DNA from: Oxalobacteraceae bacterium
GTDB taxonomy: Bacteria > Pseudomonadota > Gammaproteobacteria > Burkholderiales > Burkholderiaceae_D
Length of the DNA: 52,453 nucleotides
Assembly (NCBI GenBank): GCA_027490465.1
Contig: JAIXXZ010000067.1
Span: forward strand, 1-52,453
Direction: 5' to 3'
Of this stretch, positions 16,294 to 24,443 are shown one piece after another. Position 1 is the first letter of the stretch. The number at the start of each line of letters is the position of its first letter. Position numbers and translations under genes: made by a program. Below the pieces are notes generated by a model that searched no databases, was not told the origin of the DNA, and saw only the letters and a list, made by a program, of their open reading frames with translations.

Positions 16294-17283
16294 TCAGGCG
16301 TCCGGACTGGCCGGTACCGGCGGGGCAGGATTCGCTGACGGCTCTGGTGCCGGAGAAGCCGCCGGTGCGGGGGCCGCGACGGGTGACGGGGGCAAGACCT
16401 GCGTGGGTATCAGTCGCATCGAATTGACATCGGCGGGCACTTTGACCAGCTGGCCCTGCAGGTAAAGCTTTTGCTCCGCCAGCCGCGATGACCGAACATC
16501 GTAGGGCGGCTTGCCCTCGACGACTTGCCACGCCATGGGTTTCAGCTGCAACTGGGTTTCCTTGCCAGTGGCGTCGGTGACGCAGAGACTGCCTTCCCGG
16601 GCACTGACAACGAATAGCCTTAGATCAGCTTTGTACTTGTAGCTCGGCGACCAGACTTTGGGTTCGCCTGCGGCTGTATTTACAGGACACAGGCTCGCCG
16701 CTTCGTTGGTTTTGGCTGTTTGGGTATTCTCGGGCGCATCAGGTTTGGCGGCGGTCTGCTGAGGTTTGGGCGGCGCCACAGGGTCTGGTTTTGGGGCATC
16801 TGCCACAGCCGCGAAAGCGGGCTCGGCTTCCTCTTCGCTAATGTCGGTTTTTGAGCCGCGCACTTTGGCGTAAATGGCCAGCAGGATGGTCAGCGCGATG
16901 GCACCCATGAGCGCCAGGCGCCGGATTTCTGCGTTGCGCTCGACCGCAGCAATCCGAATATCGGCGGGCTCAATGGCATCGTGTGGCGTGTGCATTGAGG
17001 GTGGCGCATCATCCGGTGCTGGCACCGTCTGGTCCGCGCCGGGGCCGGTGACCACGTCTTCATAGGCGATGTCGAGCGCGTTGGCGTACTTGCGTACTGC
17101 GAGGAGCTTGTGTGCAGGTGTATAGAAGGGGCGGTTGCCGCCTTCTTCTATGTGCTTGACCTGTTCGCGTGACAGGGTGACGAGCGCGGCCAATTCGGCA
17201 ATCGACAGATTCCGCGCTTCTCTTGCCTGCCGCAGTTTATCGCCGTCAATCGTGATGGCATCCAAGTCAATCGCTGTTTTCAT
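16294..17283 (-). CDS. RodZ-like membrane protein with N-terminal HTH
   Basis: 329 residues. An XRE-type helix-turn-helix covers about 14-76 (LRQAREARNLSIAELAALV), followed by a linker, one transmembrane helix at about 123-139 (LALMGAIALTILLAIY), a long Pro/Ala/Lys periplasmic linker, a compact C-terminal beta-type domain (WQVVEGKPPYDVR, LYLQGQLVKVP) and a Pro/Ala tail. This is the architecture of RodZ, which links MreB filaments to the wall machinery, and its C-terminal segment resembles the DUF4115 domain. It lacks the usual RodZ neighbours (ispG, hisS), so it may be a paralogue rather than the cell-shape RodZ. Confidence 0.7.
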   Translation of the reverse strand: MKTAIDLDAITIDGDKLRQAREARNLSIAELAALVTLSREQVKHIEEGGNRPFYTPAHKLLAVRKYANALDIAYEDVVTGPGADQTVPAPDDAPPSMHTPHDAIEPADIRIAAVERNAEIRRLALMGAIALTILLAIYAKVRGSKTDISEEEAEPAFAAVADAPKPDPVAPPKPQQTAAKPDAPENTQTAKTNEAASLCPVNTAAGEPKVWSPSYKYKADLRLFVVSAREGSLCVTDATGKETQLQLKPMAWQVVEGKPPYDVRSSRLAEQKLYLQGQLVKVPADVNSMRLIPTQVLPPSPVAAPAPAASPAPEPSANPAPPVPASPDA

Positions 17284-17677
17284 TTTCTAAGGAAGCACTG
17301 ATTAAACAAAACCGGAGACTTCTTCCAGGAGAATGGCGGCACAGCCGACATTCGCGCCGCGGCTGCACGGCCGGGCCATGCAGGCTGGGCCATACAACCT
17401 GGACTTTTCAGGCTCTCTCCAAAGCCTGAGAAATCATCCCGACCCGCGTTCCAGGGGAGCGCTAATTTAACAAGACCAGAAACTTTTGTGGCTAGCCAAA
17501 TGGCACCAAGCCCTTGATTTTGCTGGTCCCCGTCTCGCACAGCGACGCTGGCTTGCCATCAAACGTGGGTTTGTACAGCGTATCCCTAGGAATGCGGCAC
17601 TAATTTCATCACAATAACATTCTATTATGGAAATTTGTTCAAGCGGCTCACATTTTCTCTCAGTGCAACGAGCATGA
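17284..17677. other. Repeat-bearing intergenic region
   Basis: This 394-bp gap has no gene. It contains a 5' fragment of the dispersed repeat (17287-17320), a unique GC-rich stretch, a hairpin with arms TCAGGCT/AGCCTGA (17408-17429) and a longer repeat portion (17459-17581). The promoter of the RodZ-like gene must lie at its left end. Confidence 0.5.
17287..17581 (+). repeat. Intergenic repeat family, copy A (split or with an insertion)
   Basis: The left part, CTAAGGAAGCACTGATTAAAC at 17287 onward, matches the start of copy B. The right part at 17459-17581 (AATTTAACAAGACCAGAAAC, GCACCAAGCCCTTGATTTTG, GACGCTGGCTTGCCATCAAA) matches the body and end of copies B and C. About 140 bp of unrelated GC-rich sequence separates the two parts. 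Either this is the long form of the element or a sequence inserted into a copy. Confidence 0.6.
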
Positions 17678-18010
17678 TTACTTGAAAAATCGCTCAAGAT
17701 TCACCAGCGGCACCCCATAGCCCCGCGCCAGACGCACCATGGTGCGAAAGCCCGGCTCACCGTAAGCACCACTTTCCATCTTGGATACTGTAGGCAATGA
17801 AACACCGCTGGCCGGATTGCCTTCGACCTGGCTAGCCCGGCAAACATCAATCTTGCTCATGTGCCGCGCCAGACGCACGGCAGCCAGATATTCATGGCAA
17901 TGTGCGAAATCCGCGGGGGAAATCTCGGCCAGCCATTTGCGCGATATCGCCGCCAGCGATGTGCTGGGCTCTGCTGATTTTTCGCGCTCTTCGGTAGGGA
18001 TCACTATCAT
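17678..18010 (-). CDS. Small HTH (XRE-like) regulator
   Basis: 110 residues from the ATG at 18010-18008; the frame is open to 18121, but the upstream extension looks non-coding. The C-terminal 65 residues form a helix-turn-helix: LAAVRLARHMSKIDVCRASQ, a short insert, then SLPTVSKMESGAYGEPGF and MVRLARGYGVPLVNLERFF. The insert between helices 2 and 3 recalls plasmid or phage-type XRE regulators. Probably a DNA-binding protein with unknown target. It is flanked by repeat copies on both sides. The ribosome site is weak, so the start is uncertain. Confidence 0.6.
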   Translation of the reverse strand: MIVIPTEEREKSAEPSTSLAAISRKWLAEISPADFAHCHEYLAAVRLARHMSKIDVCRASQVEGNPASGVSLPTVSKMESGAYGEPGFRTMVRLARGYGVPLVNLERFFK

Positions 18011-18162
18011 TTTCAGGTTGGCATGTTTCCCGCAAGGGTGTGCAAAGTCAGTACAAAGCTTGCACTTAGGAAACGAAAGATAGCGCCATTGTCGCTGACT
18101 CGCTACTGTACCTGGGGGCAATAAGCACCAAAGAAGGGCATTGGGTCCTGCCCGACGGGCTG

Positions 18163-18840
18163 TCAGGCGAGACCATCCATGACGCGTGCGAGCTCGATGA
18201 CGTTGCTGACCTGAAGCTTGCGCATCATGTGCATGCGGTGCAGTTTCACCGTGCGCACGGCGATACCGAGTTGTTCGGCAATATCGCGGTTCAAGGCTCC
18301 GGACGATACCATTTTGGCAATCTCCAGCTCGCGTGGAGACAAGCGGCTGATTCGAATGGCCGTGCTCTCTTTATGCGCCTGAGATTCTTGTTGGCGCCGC
18401 ACTTTTTGCAGGGCCTCACTGACCGCGCCGAGCAGTGTCTGATCGTCAAAGGGTTTCACGAGAAAATCACTCGCGCCATTCTTGAACGCCTGCACCGCTT
18501 CCGCTGCACCGGAGCCGCCACTCATGAAGATGATGGGTGTGGACTCGCTCAGTTCTATCAGGCGGCGTTGCAAATCAAGGCCTGTGAGTCCGGGCATTTT
18601 TACATCGAGCAGCAGGCAGTGCGGCCCCGGGAATTCGGGTGAGGCGTGTTCGAGTTTTTCCAGATAACTCGCCGCATTCGCATGAGCCTCCGTCGCGTAG
18701 CCTTCGAGGTGCAACAGAGAGACGAGCACCTCTCTGATTGCATCATCATCGTCAACGATGGTGATGCGACCTCGCGAATAGCGCTCGGCATTCACCTGGT
18801 CGTGAATAGTCACGATTTGTCTTTGGGCGGGTCTTTGCAT
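18163..18840 (-). CDS. Orphan response regulator, FixJ/NarL type
   Basis: 225 residues. The receiver domain spans about 24-145: the acidic pocket is in TIVDDDDA, the phosphoacceptor is D79 in LLLDVKMPG, S107 is in FMSGGS and K129 is in LVKPF. A LuxR-type HTH occupies about 162-223 (LSPRELEIAKMVSSG, then IAVRTVKLHRMHMMRKLQ). It is a phosphorylation-controlled transcription activator. No histidine kinase is adjacent; the soluble PAS kinase at 36697-37884 or the HAMP kinase at 41091 could be considered, but the latter has its own partner. A start nearer residue 22 is possible. Confidence 0.85.
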   Translation of the reverse strand: MQRPAQRQIVTIHDQVNAERYSRGRITIVDDDDAIREVLVSLLHLEGYATEAHANAASYLEKLEHASPEFPGPHCLLLDVKMPGLTGLDLQRRLIELSESTPIIFMSGGSGAAEAVQAFKNGASDFLVKPFDDQTLLGAVSEALQKVRRQQESQAHKESTAIRISRLSPRELEIAKMVSSGALNRDIAEQLGIAVRTVKLHRMHMMRKLQVSNVIELARVMDGLA

Positions 18841-19149
18841 TTCAGTCTCCTCCGATCATCGAGACGGCACGATCCACAAGGGCTTCCGGCATGCGCAAGA
18901 ATATTTTGCTGTAAGTTTTAAGGAAGCCCTGATTCAACAGACCCGGAAACTTTCGAGGCAAGCTCAATGGCACCAAGCCCTAGATTTTGCGGGTCACTGC
19001 GTCGCACAGCTACGCCAGAGAAGCACTGATCAATTAAACCCGTACACTTTTCCAGCTAAATCAAGCGTGATAAGTCCTTGACTTTGCTTGGCCCCGCGGC
19101 GCACAGCTACGCTGGCTCGCCACAAAACCTGGATTGATTCAGGGGCACC
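18841..19149. other. Repeat-bearing intergenic region
   Basis: This 309-bp gap between two minus-strand genes consists mostly of two tandem, same-orientation copies of the dispersed repeat (18919-19018 and 19016-19152). The leftmost 80 bp carry the response-regulator promoter region. No gene was seen. Confidence 0.5.
18919..19018 (+). repeat. Intergenic repeat family, copy B
   Basis: It begins TAAGGAAGCCCTGATTCAAC, continues AGACCCGGAAACTTTCGAGG, then GGCACCAAGCCCTAGATTTT and GTCGCACAGCTACGCC. The 3' third found in copy C is absent because copy C starts at once. Confidence 0.65.
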
Positions 19150-19152
19150 CTA
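19016..19152 (+). repeat. Intergenic repeat family, copy C (most complete)
   Basis: Starts AGAGAAGCACTGATCAATTA, passes through CCTTGACTTTGCTTGGCCCC and ACAGCTACGCTGGCTCGCCA, and ends GGATTGATTCAGGGGCACCC. The last bases run into the stop codon of the exported-protein gene at 19150, so insertion or decay of this element may have set that gene's 3' end. Confidence 0.65.
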
Positions 19153-20220
19153 ATTGGTTTTGGCACTGCGCTGCAGACGCGTGCCTACCAGCAGCACTGA
19201 TCCACTGGTTTTTTCGTAGCCGATCGTAAATGGCAGGGGTTGCAGGCTATTTTTTGCGCTCAAAAAATCACGCAACCGAACACCCGACGGACTGTCATGC
19301 CACAGTGGATGCGGCCGCAGGAATTTGCCGTAGCTGTCGATCTGGTAGTACTTGCCGAACAATTCAATATCAAGCCCGGTCTCATCCTGAACAACACTCT
19401 GTGCGTGATCGGTGATCAATCCCGCCAGAATCGAAAAATAATTTTTTTGCAGCAGATGCGACGCAGATTTGATGAAGATGGTGTCATTCGTGTTACTGGA
19501 TAAAAACTGTTGCAGTCTGGGGTCGGCATTTAAGCCGCTATTGGATAGATTCATGCGCAGATAATCCACCAGAACGGCGCGCTTGTCTGCAGTGATGACA
19601 TGAAAACGCAGTCCATCCGGTTTGCCCATGGCCGGATTGTCGCGGACTTCGAGTTTGCCATTCGTCGCAATGCTCAGATAGTCCATTTTTCCTATGGTGC
19701 CGCCGCTCATCAGGATGCTGTAGGCCAGCATTTTGACGAACCTGGGTTTGACGGAGTCTTTTCCTTCAAGATCATTGGTTCTGAAGTAGCCGTAGCGTGC
19801 GAAATAAGCCTGCGTCTGGCATTCCTTGGCGATTTGGGATCCCGAGATTTCTTGCAATGGCGTGTATTCCGGCGTCTGATCGGCGATCAGTGTGAAGTGA
19901 TCTGCAGTAGTAAACAGCGTAAGAGGTGTAACAATATCTGCACCGGAAAACACATAGGTCACTTTTTTTGTGCCAAGTTTGTTCAGGTGCTGCCTGGACC
20001 ATGTCTGCATCGGGGCCAGAAATTTTGTCTGATAATCCGTCGCGATTTTCTGAAATGCCGGACATTCGATTTTTGCTGTGCGTGCAGCAAGCGCTTGGGC
20101 CGGGGTCGGCGTCGGTGTGGGCGTAGCGGGCAATGCCGGTGCCGTTGTATCGGCTGCAAGCGCCTGGAAAGACGAGAGCAATACCGACAAACAAAACAGT
20201 GCAGGTGAAAACCTGTTCAT
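19150..20220 (-). CDS. Exported protein of unknown function
   Basis: 356 residues from the ATG at 20220-20218, which opens a good Sec signal peptide (MNRFSPALFCLSVLLSSF, cleavage near ALAAD). The frame is open upstream to 20253, but that would push the signal inward. A Thr/Pro linker (PATPTPTPTPAQ) follows, then a globular domain of about 300 residues with TYVFSGADIVTPLTLF, FIKSASHLLQKNYFSILAGL, HPLWHDSPSGVRLRDFL and SGSVLLVGTRLQ. The pattern is that of a periplasmic or lipoprotein-like enzyme, but I do not recognise the family. The YVFSGADI sentence recurs in conserved hypothetical proteins of this kind. The promoter region is shared with no other gene. Confidence 0.75.
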   Translation of the reverse strand: MNRFSPALFCLSVLLSSFQALAADTTAPALPATPTPTPTPAQALAARTAKIECPAFQKIATDYQTKFLAPMQTWSRQHLNKLGTKKVTYVFSGADIVTPLTLFTTADHFTLIADQTPEYTPLQEISGSQIAKECQTQAYFARYGYFRTNDLEGKDSVKPRFVKMLAYSILMSGGTIGKMDYLSIATNGKLEVRDNPAMGKPDGLRFHVITADKRAVLVDYLRMNLSNSGLNADPRLQQFLSSNTNDTIFIKSASHLLQKNYFSILAGLITDHAQSVVQDETGLDIELFGKYYQIDSYGKFLRPHPLWHDSPSGVRLRDFLSAKNSLQPLPFTIGYEKTSGSVLLVGTRLQRSAKTN

Positions 20221-20280
20221 ACAAAACCCATTTTTAGTGACTTGGAAAATCAATGCTGTCGATTGCCCGTCAGATGTTTT

Positions 20281-21621
20281 TCAGGTGACCGACTCGGATA
20301 CTCGGGTGAGCGAATGTCGGCGATTGAGCAGAAGAGGTATGCAACCCGATAGCAGCACAACCAAACTGATCCACGCACCCGTACCCGTGTAGACAAGGCT
20401 GGACCAGAGTAACCAGGCGGTTGAGCCAATGAAAACCAGAGGTAATACCGGGTAAAAAGGGACTTTGAAAGGCCGCTCGGCATCCGGATCCCGAAGTCGT
20501 TGCAGGATCAGTGATATGCCGACCAGCAGCACAAAAAACCAGAAAACCGGTGCGGTGAATTCAACCAAGGCTTTGAAACCCTGGCTCGTCATCGCAGCAA
20601 ACACGATCAGGCCGCAGGCAATACCGGCTTGCAAAATGATGCTGTTGCGCGGATTACCCGACGAGTGCCACTTGCCCAGCCATGAGAAAACGCGATAGTC
20701 ATTACCCATAGCGTAGTTGCTGCGCGCACCGAAAATAATGGTCGCATTAATGGAATTCAGGCAGGAGAAAATCACGATCATGCCAAATACCATGGCCGAG
20801 CCCTTGCCAAAGGCGAGGATAAAAACGTCGTAGGCAGCCGCAGGCGAATTGGCAATGCCATTCAAGCCAAGTGCTTTCAGATAGGCCACATTCGCAAGCA
20901 GATACATGATCGTGACCGCACCCAGGCCCAGCGACAGTGCACGCCAGATACCTCGTTTTTCGTCACGTGCCTCGGCAGATGCATAAGCCACTTCATTCCA
21001 GCCACCAAAGGTCAGCAAAACAAACACCATCGCCAGCCCGTAATTGGTGTCTCCCGTTGTCTGGGTCAGCAAATCCCAAGAAGGAGCCGCACTGCCAGCA
21101 TAAAAACCTGCAACGATGACCGCGAGGATGCCGAGAAATTCCAGAATGGTGAATGTATTCTGCGTAAAAGTACTTTGGTGTATGCCGACCAGATTAACCA
21201 GACTGAGTACCAAGATGACACCCGCAGCCCAGATGAAACTCGAATAGGGGCCGAGCGGCCATATCACCGCCATATAATCACCCAGTGTAATTGCCAAAAT
21301 GGCCATTGAGCCGGTCACAATCACCGTGGCCCGAGCCCACACATAGAAGAACGCCAGGTTTTTGCCAAAACTGCGGCTCAGAAAATGATATTCACCACCG
21401 GCGCTTGGGTAGGAGGTCGACAACTCCGCATAGCACAGTGCGCCCGCGATCGAGATCACGCCGCCGATCAGCCACGCCAGAAGAAATTCAACGCCACTCC
21501 CTGATTGCGCTGCAACAATTGATGGTGCTTTGAAAATACCCGCACCGACAACTGTCCCGAATACCAGGCAAATAAGATCGAAAGTACTTAAGCGGCGTTG
21601 CGGAACTTCTTGATTTTGCAT
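20281..21621 (-). CDS. APC-family amino acid permease
   Basis: 446 residues with twelve predicted spans. The start STFDLICLVFGTVVGAGIFK carries the APC signature, and AGALCYAELSTSYPSAGGEY follows at about residue 60; EVAYASAEARDEKRGI lies in the middle. It is a secondary transporter for an amino acid or polyamine; the substrate is unknown. It resembles the plain APC group rather than the antiporters with long tails. Divergent from the M23 peptidase gene. Confidence 0.88.
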   Translation of the reverse strand: MQNQEVPQRRLSTFDLICLVFGTVVGAGIFKAPSIVAAQSGSGVEFLLAWLIGGVISIAGALCYAELSTSYPSAGGEYHFLSRSFGKNLAFFYVWARATVIVTGSMAILAITLGDYMAVIWPLGPYSSFIWAAGVILVLSLVNLVGIHQSTFTQNTFTILEFLGILAVIVAGFYAGSAAPSWDLLTQTTGDTNYGLAMVFVLLTFGGWNEVAYASAEARDEKRGIWRALSLGLGAVTIMYLLANVAYLKALGLNGIANSPAAAYDVFILAFGKGSAMVFGMIVIFSCLNSINATIIFGARSNYAMGNDYRVFSWLGKWHSSGNPRNSIILQAGIACGLIVFAAMTSQGFKALVEFTAPVFWFFVLLVGISLILQRLRDPDAERPFKVPFYPVLPLVFIGSTAWLLWSSLVYTGTGAWISLVVLLSGCIPLLLNRRHSLTRVSESVT

Positions 21622-21921
21622 GTGGATTTTTGAGAATCTTGTGTTAATATCAATTCATTATTAAAGCGGCATGGGTTGTTTTAATGTTGTTCGATTAATA
21701 TCAAATAACCCTATCGAAGTCGCATCTTATTATTTTCGCATAATACAGTGCTTTTATAGAACATAACGATCTGACCGTTATGGCAAACACTGTGTCCTGC
21801 CAGCGCGTCCTCCGGCGCTGGGCATTCGTCAGCAGCGCACGTTGCGCAAACGGCGCGTCATTCAAATTTTGGCGCGCTTGACCGATGAACAGTGGTACCC
21901 GATACATTTGGATAGCTTTTG
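21622..21921. promoter_or_regulatory. Divergent intergenic region with direct and inverted repeats
   Basis: These 300 bp lie between the permease and M23 genes, which diverge. The decamer TTAATATCAA occurs at 21644-21653 and 21695-21704, 51 bp apart (about five helical turns). CATAACG and CGTTATG form a dyad near 21763-21783, and CCAGCGC/GCGCTGG arms lie at 21800-21821. These are candidate regulator sites; no regulator is implied by context. Confidence 0.35.
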
Positions 21922-23325
21922 ATGAGAATTCTGATCCTTGCATTTCTTGCACTTACTGTGGCACTGCCCAGCCAGTCTGCGTTGGCGGGCAAGGCGCCGG
22001 CCAAGTCCGCAAAGCACCGCAAGTCAGCACGTGGTCCGGTCGTGATCCGAATGAACTCGCCGGAAGCCGCTGATAAGTCGTATATCGTCGATACCAACCT
22101 TGAACAAGGCTGCCTGACCACGGAGCAAAAGCGCCTGCTGACATGGCAGCTCGGTGTTCAAGAGCAGGAGCTGCAGCATTTTCTTCTCGATGCTAATCCT
22201 GTGGAGCCCCAAGTTCGTGGCACGGAGTGTCTGCACTACGCGTCTGCCTTTGCGCCCAAAGGGGACGTAAACTCTCTGGCAGTGCTCAGCCGCGCTTCGA
22301 CGGCCGAACAGCCAATCGCCTTGTTCATGTCCAAAGCTGCGCACGAAGACAAACCGGTGATACGCCGGATGGACTTGCCGATGCTGTCACGCTCGCTCAG
22401 CGAATTCAATTTTCCCGCAAGTGATCTTGAATCACTGTCGACCGAGCAGCTGGAGAACATACCGTCGTACTTGCGCTGGGAACTGGGGCTGTTGATACGT
22501 CAGATGATTGCAAAACTCAGTGCACCAGCAAATCATCAGTTACGGGTAGTGCTGGAAAAAGAAAAATCACGCGAGGCGGGTTCGGAGAAGATTCTGGCAA
22601 TCGAACTGATCGACACCTTGCGAGGCACGGTGAAAGATCGAGTGGTCTGGTTTGAGCGTGAGGGGCAGCCCGGTGCCTACTTCAGTACGGCCAGCGGTAC
22701 TGCTTATGAACGCGCGCTATGGTACTCGCCGACTCGCCATGTGAATATTTCTCGCGGTGTGGGTGAAAGCGTGACGACGGTTCACCGTCAGGTTCCGACC
22801 CGCGCTCGCGGAAAGAAAAAACCGCGATTCGCGATTCGCAGCTTCAGCTACCGCGGGCAGCATATTGGTATTGACTTTGTCGCTCCTGCAGGTACTGCGG
22901 TGCATGCAGTCGCTGATGCCGAAGTCGTGTTTGCCAGCCCCATGGGTGGCTATGGCAATCTGGTGATTCTCAGCCATGGTCAGGGCTATGAAACCTACTA
23001 TGCGCACTTGTCCGGTTTTGCACAGGATCTGGTGCCCGGCAAAAAAGTACTGCGTGGTGAGGAAATTGCCTATGTTGGCTCAACGGGTTTTTCAACGGGT
23101 CCGCATCTTCATTATGAATTGCGCAAGGAAAAACGCTACATCAATCCCTTTGACAAGCAAACCTCACTCGAATTCTGGGGTCTGCGTCCGGAAGAGCATG
23201 AGCAAATGCTGGCGATTATGCTATCACTCGATTTCATGCGGGATATCAATAGCGGTGCCGCGCACGCAAGCAATCTCATCCCGCAAACGATGGTGCCTCT
23301 GTATGTCAAGGCGAAAAATCGCTGA
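21922..23325 (+). CDS. M23-family (LytM) metallopeptidase, exported
   Basis: 467 residues from ATG 21922. A short Sec signal covers residues 1-22 (ILILAFLALTVALPSQSALA). A long N-terminal region of about 280 residues precedes the catalytic LytM domain, where all zinc-site motifs are present: HIGIDFVAPAGTAVHAV, GYGNLVILSHGQGYETYYAHL and GFSTGPHLHYELR. Such enzymes cut cell-wall cross-links or, when inactive, activate amidases; this one looks active. The N-terminal half, with LLTWQLGVQEQELQHF, is similar in layout to MepM-type endopeptidases. The last 55 residues follow the domain (MLAIMLSLDFMRD). It is probably periplasmic and involved in wall remodelling. Confidence 0.88.
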   Translation: MRILILAFLALTVALPSQSALAGKAPAKSAKHRKSARGPVVIRMNSPEAADKSYIVDTNLEQGCLTTEQKRLLTWQLGVQEQELQHFLLDANPVEPQVRGTECLHYASAFAPKGDVNSLAVLSRASTAEQPIALFMSKAAHEDKPVIRRMDLPMLSRSLSEFNFPASDLESLSTEQLENIPSYLRWELGLLIRQMIAKLSAPANHQLRVVLEKEKSREAGSEKILAIELIDTLRGTVKDRVVWFEREGQPGAYFSTASGTAYERALWYSPTRHVNISRGVGESVTTVHRQVPTRARGKKKPRFAIRSFSYRGQHIGIDFVAPAGTAVHAVADAEVVFASPMGGYGNLVILSHGQGYETYYAHLSGFAQDLVPGKKVLRGEEIAYVGSTGFSTGPHLHYELRKEKRYINPFDKQTSLEFWGLRPEEHEQMLAIMLSLDFMRDINSGAAHASNLIPQTMVPLYVKAKNR

Positions 23326-23359
23326 GGCCTGATTCAATCGGTCGTACTTGATGTCAGAC

Positions 23360-24124
23360 TCATTCCAGCGTGACGATCACGGGCGTGTGATCCGAGGGTT
23401 GTTCCCATTTTCTGGGTAATTTATCGATTTCGCAGGCAGTGCAGCGCTGGACCAGCGCAGGCGAGAGCAAGATATGATCGATGCGCAGCCCACGATTGCG
23501 GCGGAATGCCATCTGTCGATAATCCCACCAGCTGTAGAGCTTTTCAGCTTGCGGAAACAAGCGAAATGCATCCGCCAGTGGCAGGGCACATAAACGCTCA
23601 AATGCTGCCCGCTCGGGAGCCGAGACCAACACCTGATCTTGCCATGCGGCGGGATCATGCACATCCGCATCGGTTGGGGCGATGTTGTAGTCGCCTAAAA
23701 GCGCAAGCGAGGGAAATTGTTGAAGCTCGCCCTCCAGCCACTGTATGAGTGCTTCCAGCCAGCGCAGCTTGTACTCATATTTGTCGGATCCCACCGCCTG
23801 TCCGTTCGGCACATACGCACAAACAATACGCATACCTTCAATCGTGGCGCTGATGATGCGCTGCTGCTCATCCGGAAACAGGGGATTGTTCTTGACCACC
23901 TCCGTGATCGGATGGCGGGACAGGATGGCAACGCCGTTATAGGTCTTTTGTCCCGTGAAGGCGACTTGGTAGCCTGCTGCTTCAATCTCCGCCACCGGGA
24001 ATTTATCGTCAGTCAGCTTGGTTTCTTGCAGGCAGAGCACATCCACTGGCGAGGATTCCAGCCATTGCAGCACCTGCGGCAGACGTACTTTGAGGGAATT
24101 GACATTCCATGTGGCGAGTTTCAT
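23360..24124 (-). CDS. xthA: Exodeoxyribonuclease III
   Basis: 254 residues. Landmark motifs of the AP-endonuclease/exonuclease family appear in order: ATWNVNSLKVRL, LCLQETKL (metal-binding glutamate), VCAYVPNG, LGDYNIAPTDADVHDP and SDHTPVIV (catalytic Asp-His). It repairs abasic sites and removes 3' blocks in the cytoplasm. It is convergent with the M23 gene, 34 nt between stops. Confidence 0.95.
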   Translation of the reverse strand: MKLATWNVNSLKVRLPQVLQWLESSPVDVLCLQETKLTDDKFPVAEIEAAGYQVAFTGQKTYNGVAILSRHPITEVVKNNPLFPDEQQRIISATIEGMRIVCAYVPNGQAVGSDKYEYKLRWLEALIQWLEGELQQFPSLALLGDYNIAPTDADVHDPAAWQDQVLVSAPERAAFERLCALPLADAFRLFPQAEKLYSWWDYRQMAFRRNRGLRIDHILLSPALVQRCTACEIDKLPRKWEQPSDHTPVIVTLE

Positions 24125-24443
24125 TGATGGACCTGACGAGTGGGTGCAGGTCGCATTTTAGCCAAGTTGGACGCTTACTCGCCGAACCGGGCAATTTCAG
24201 ATCTTTGCCTGAAATCGGAGTTTGAAAATTCACTTTGCTTATTTGCTTTGCTTCCCCATATTTTGTTGGTGAAAAACGCCAAATATCTGGCATTCCAATC
24301 ATTTTTCAAAATATGTGACGATGTTTGCGATTCAGTTCAGTCTGTTTTGTACTACCTGGCGAGGTCACCCCAGGGGTGATTCTTCGTCGCAATAAAAAAC
24401 GGGAGCCAAGCGGCTCCCGTTTTCGGATCAAGCAGGTTAATGC
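24125..24443. other. Intergenic region with terminator and palindrome
   Basis: These 319 bp contain the upstream region of xthA, a stem TTTCAG/CTGAAA near 24199-24218, the palindrome TCACCCCAGGGGTGA (24365-24379) and the pepA terminator (24392-24423). The middle part (24220-24350) is AT-rich. No gene was seen. Confidence 0.4.
24392..24423 (-). terminator. Rho-independent terminator of pepA
   Basis: On the minus strand the stem ACGGGAGCC/GGCTCCCGT (24399-24420) has a 4-base loop and is followed by a run of T, 20 nt past the pepA stop. The T-run on the other side also makes it usable from the plus strand. Confidence 0.85.

Noticed and set aside
17678-18121. Longer 147-codon form of the HTH regulator
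   Set aside because: The extra N-terminal 37 residues are Cys/Lys/Arg-rich without pattern and lack a ribosome site; I preferred the internal ATG at 18010.
16216-19152. CRISPR array from the repeated segments
   Set aside because: Copies are over 100 bp, irregularly spaced, diverged and without spacers of constant length; no cas genes.
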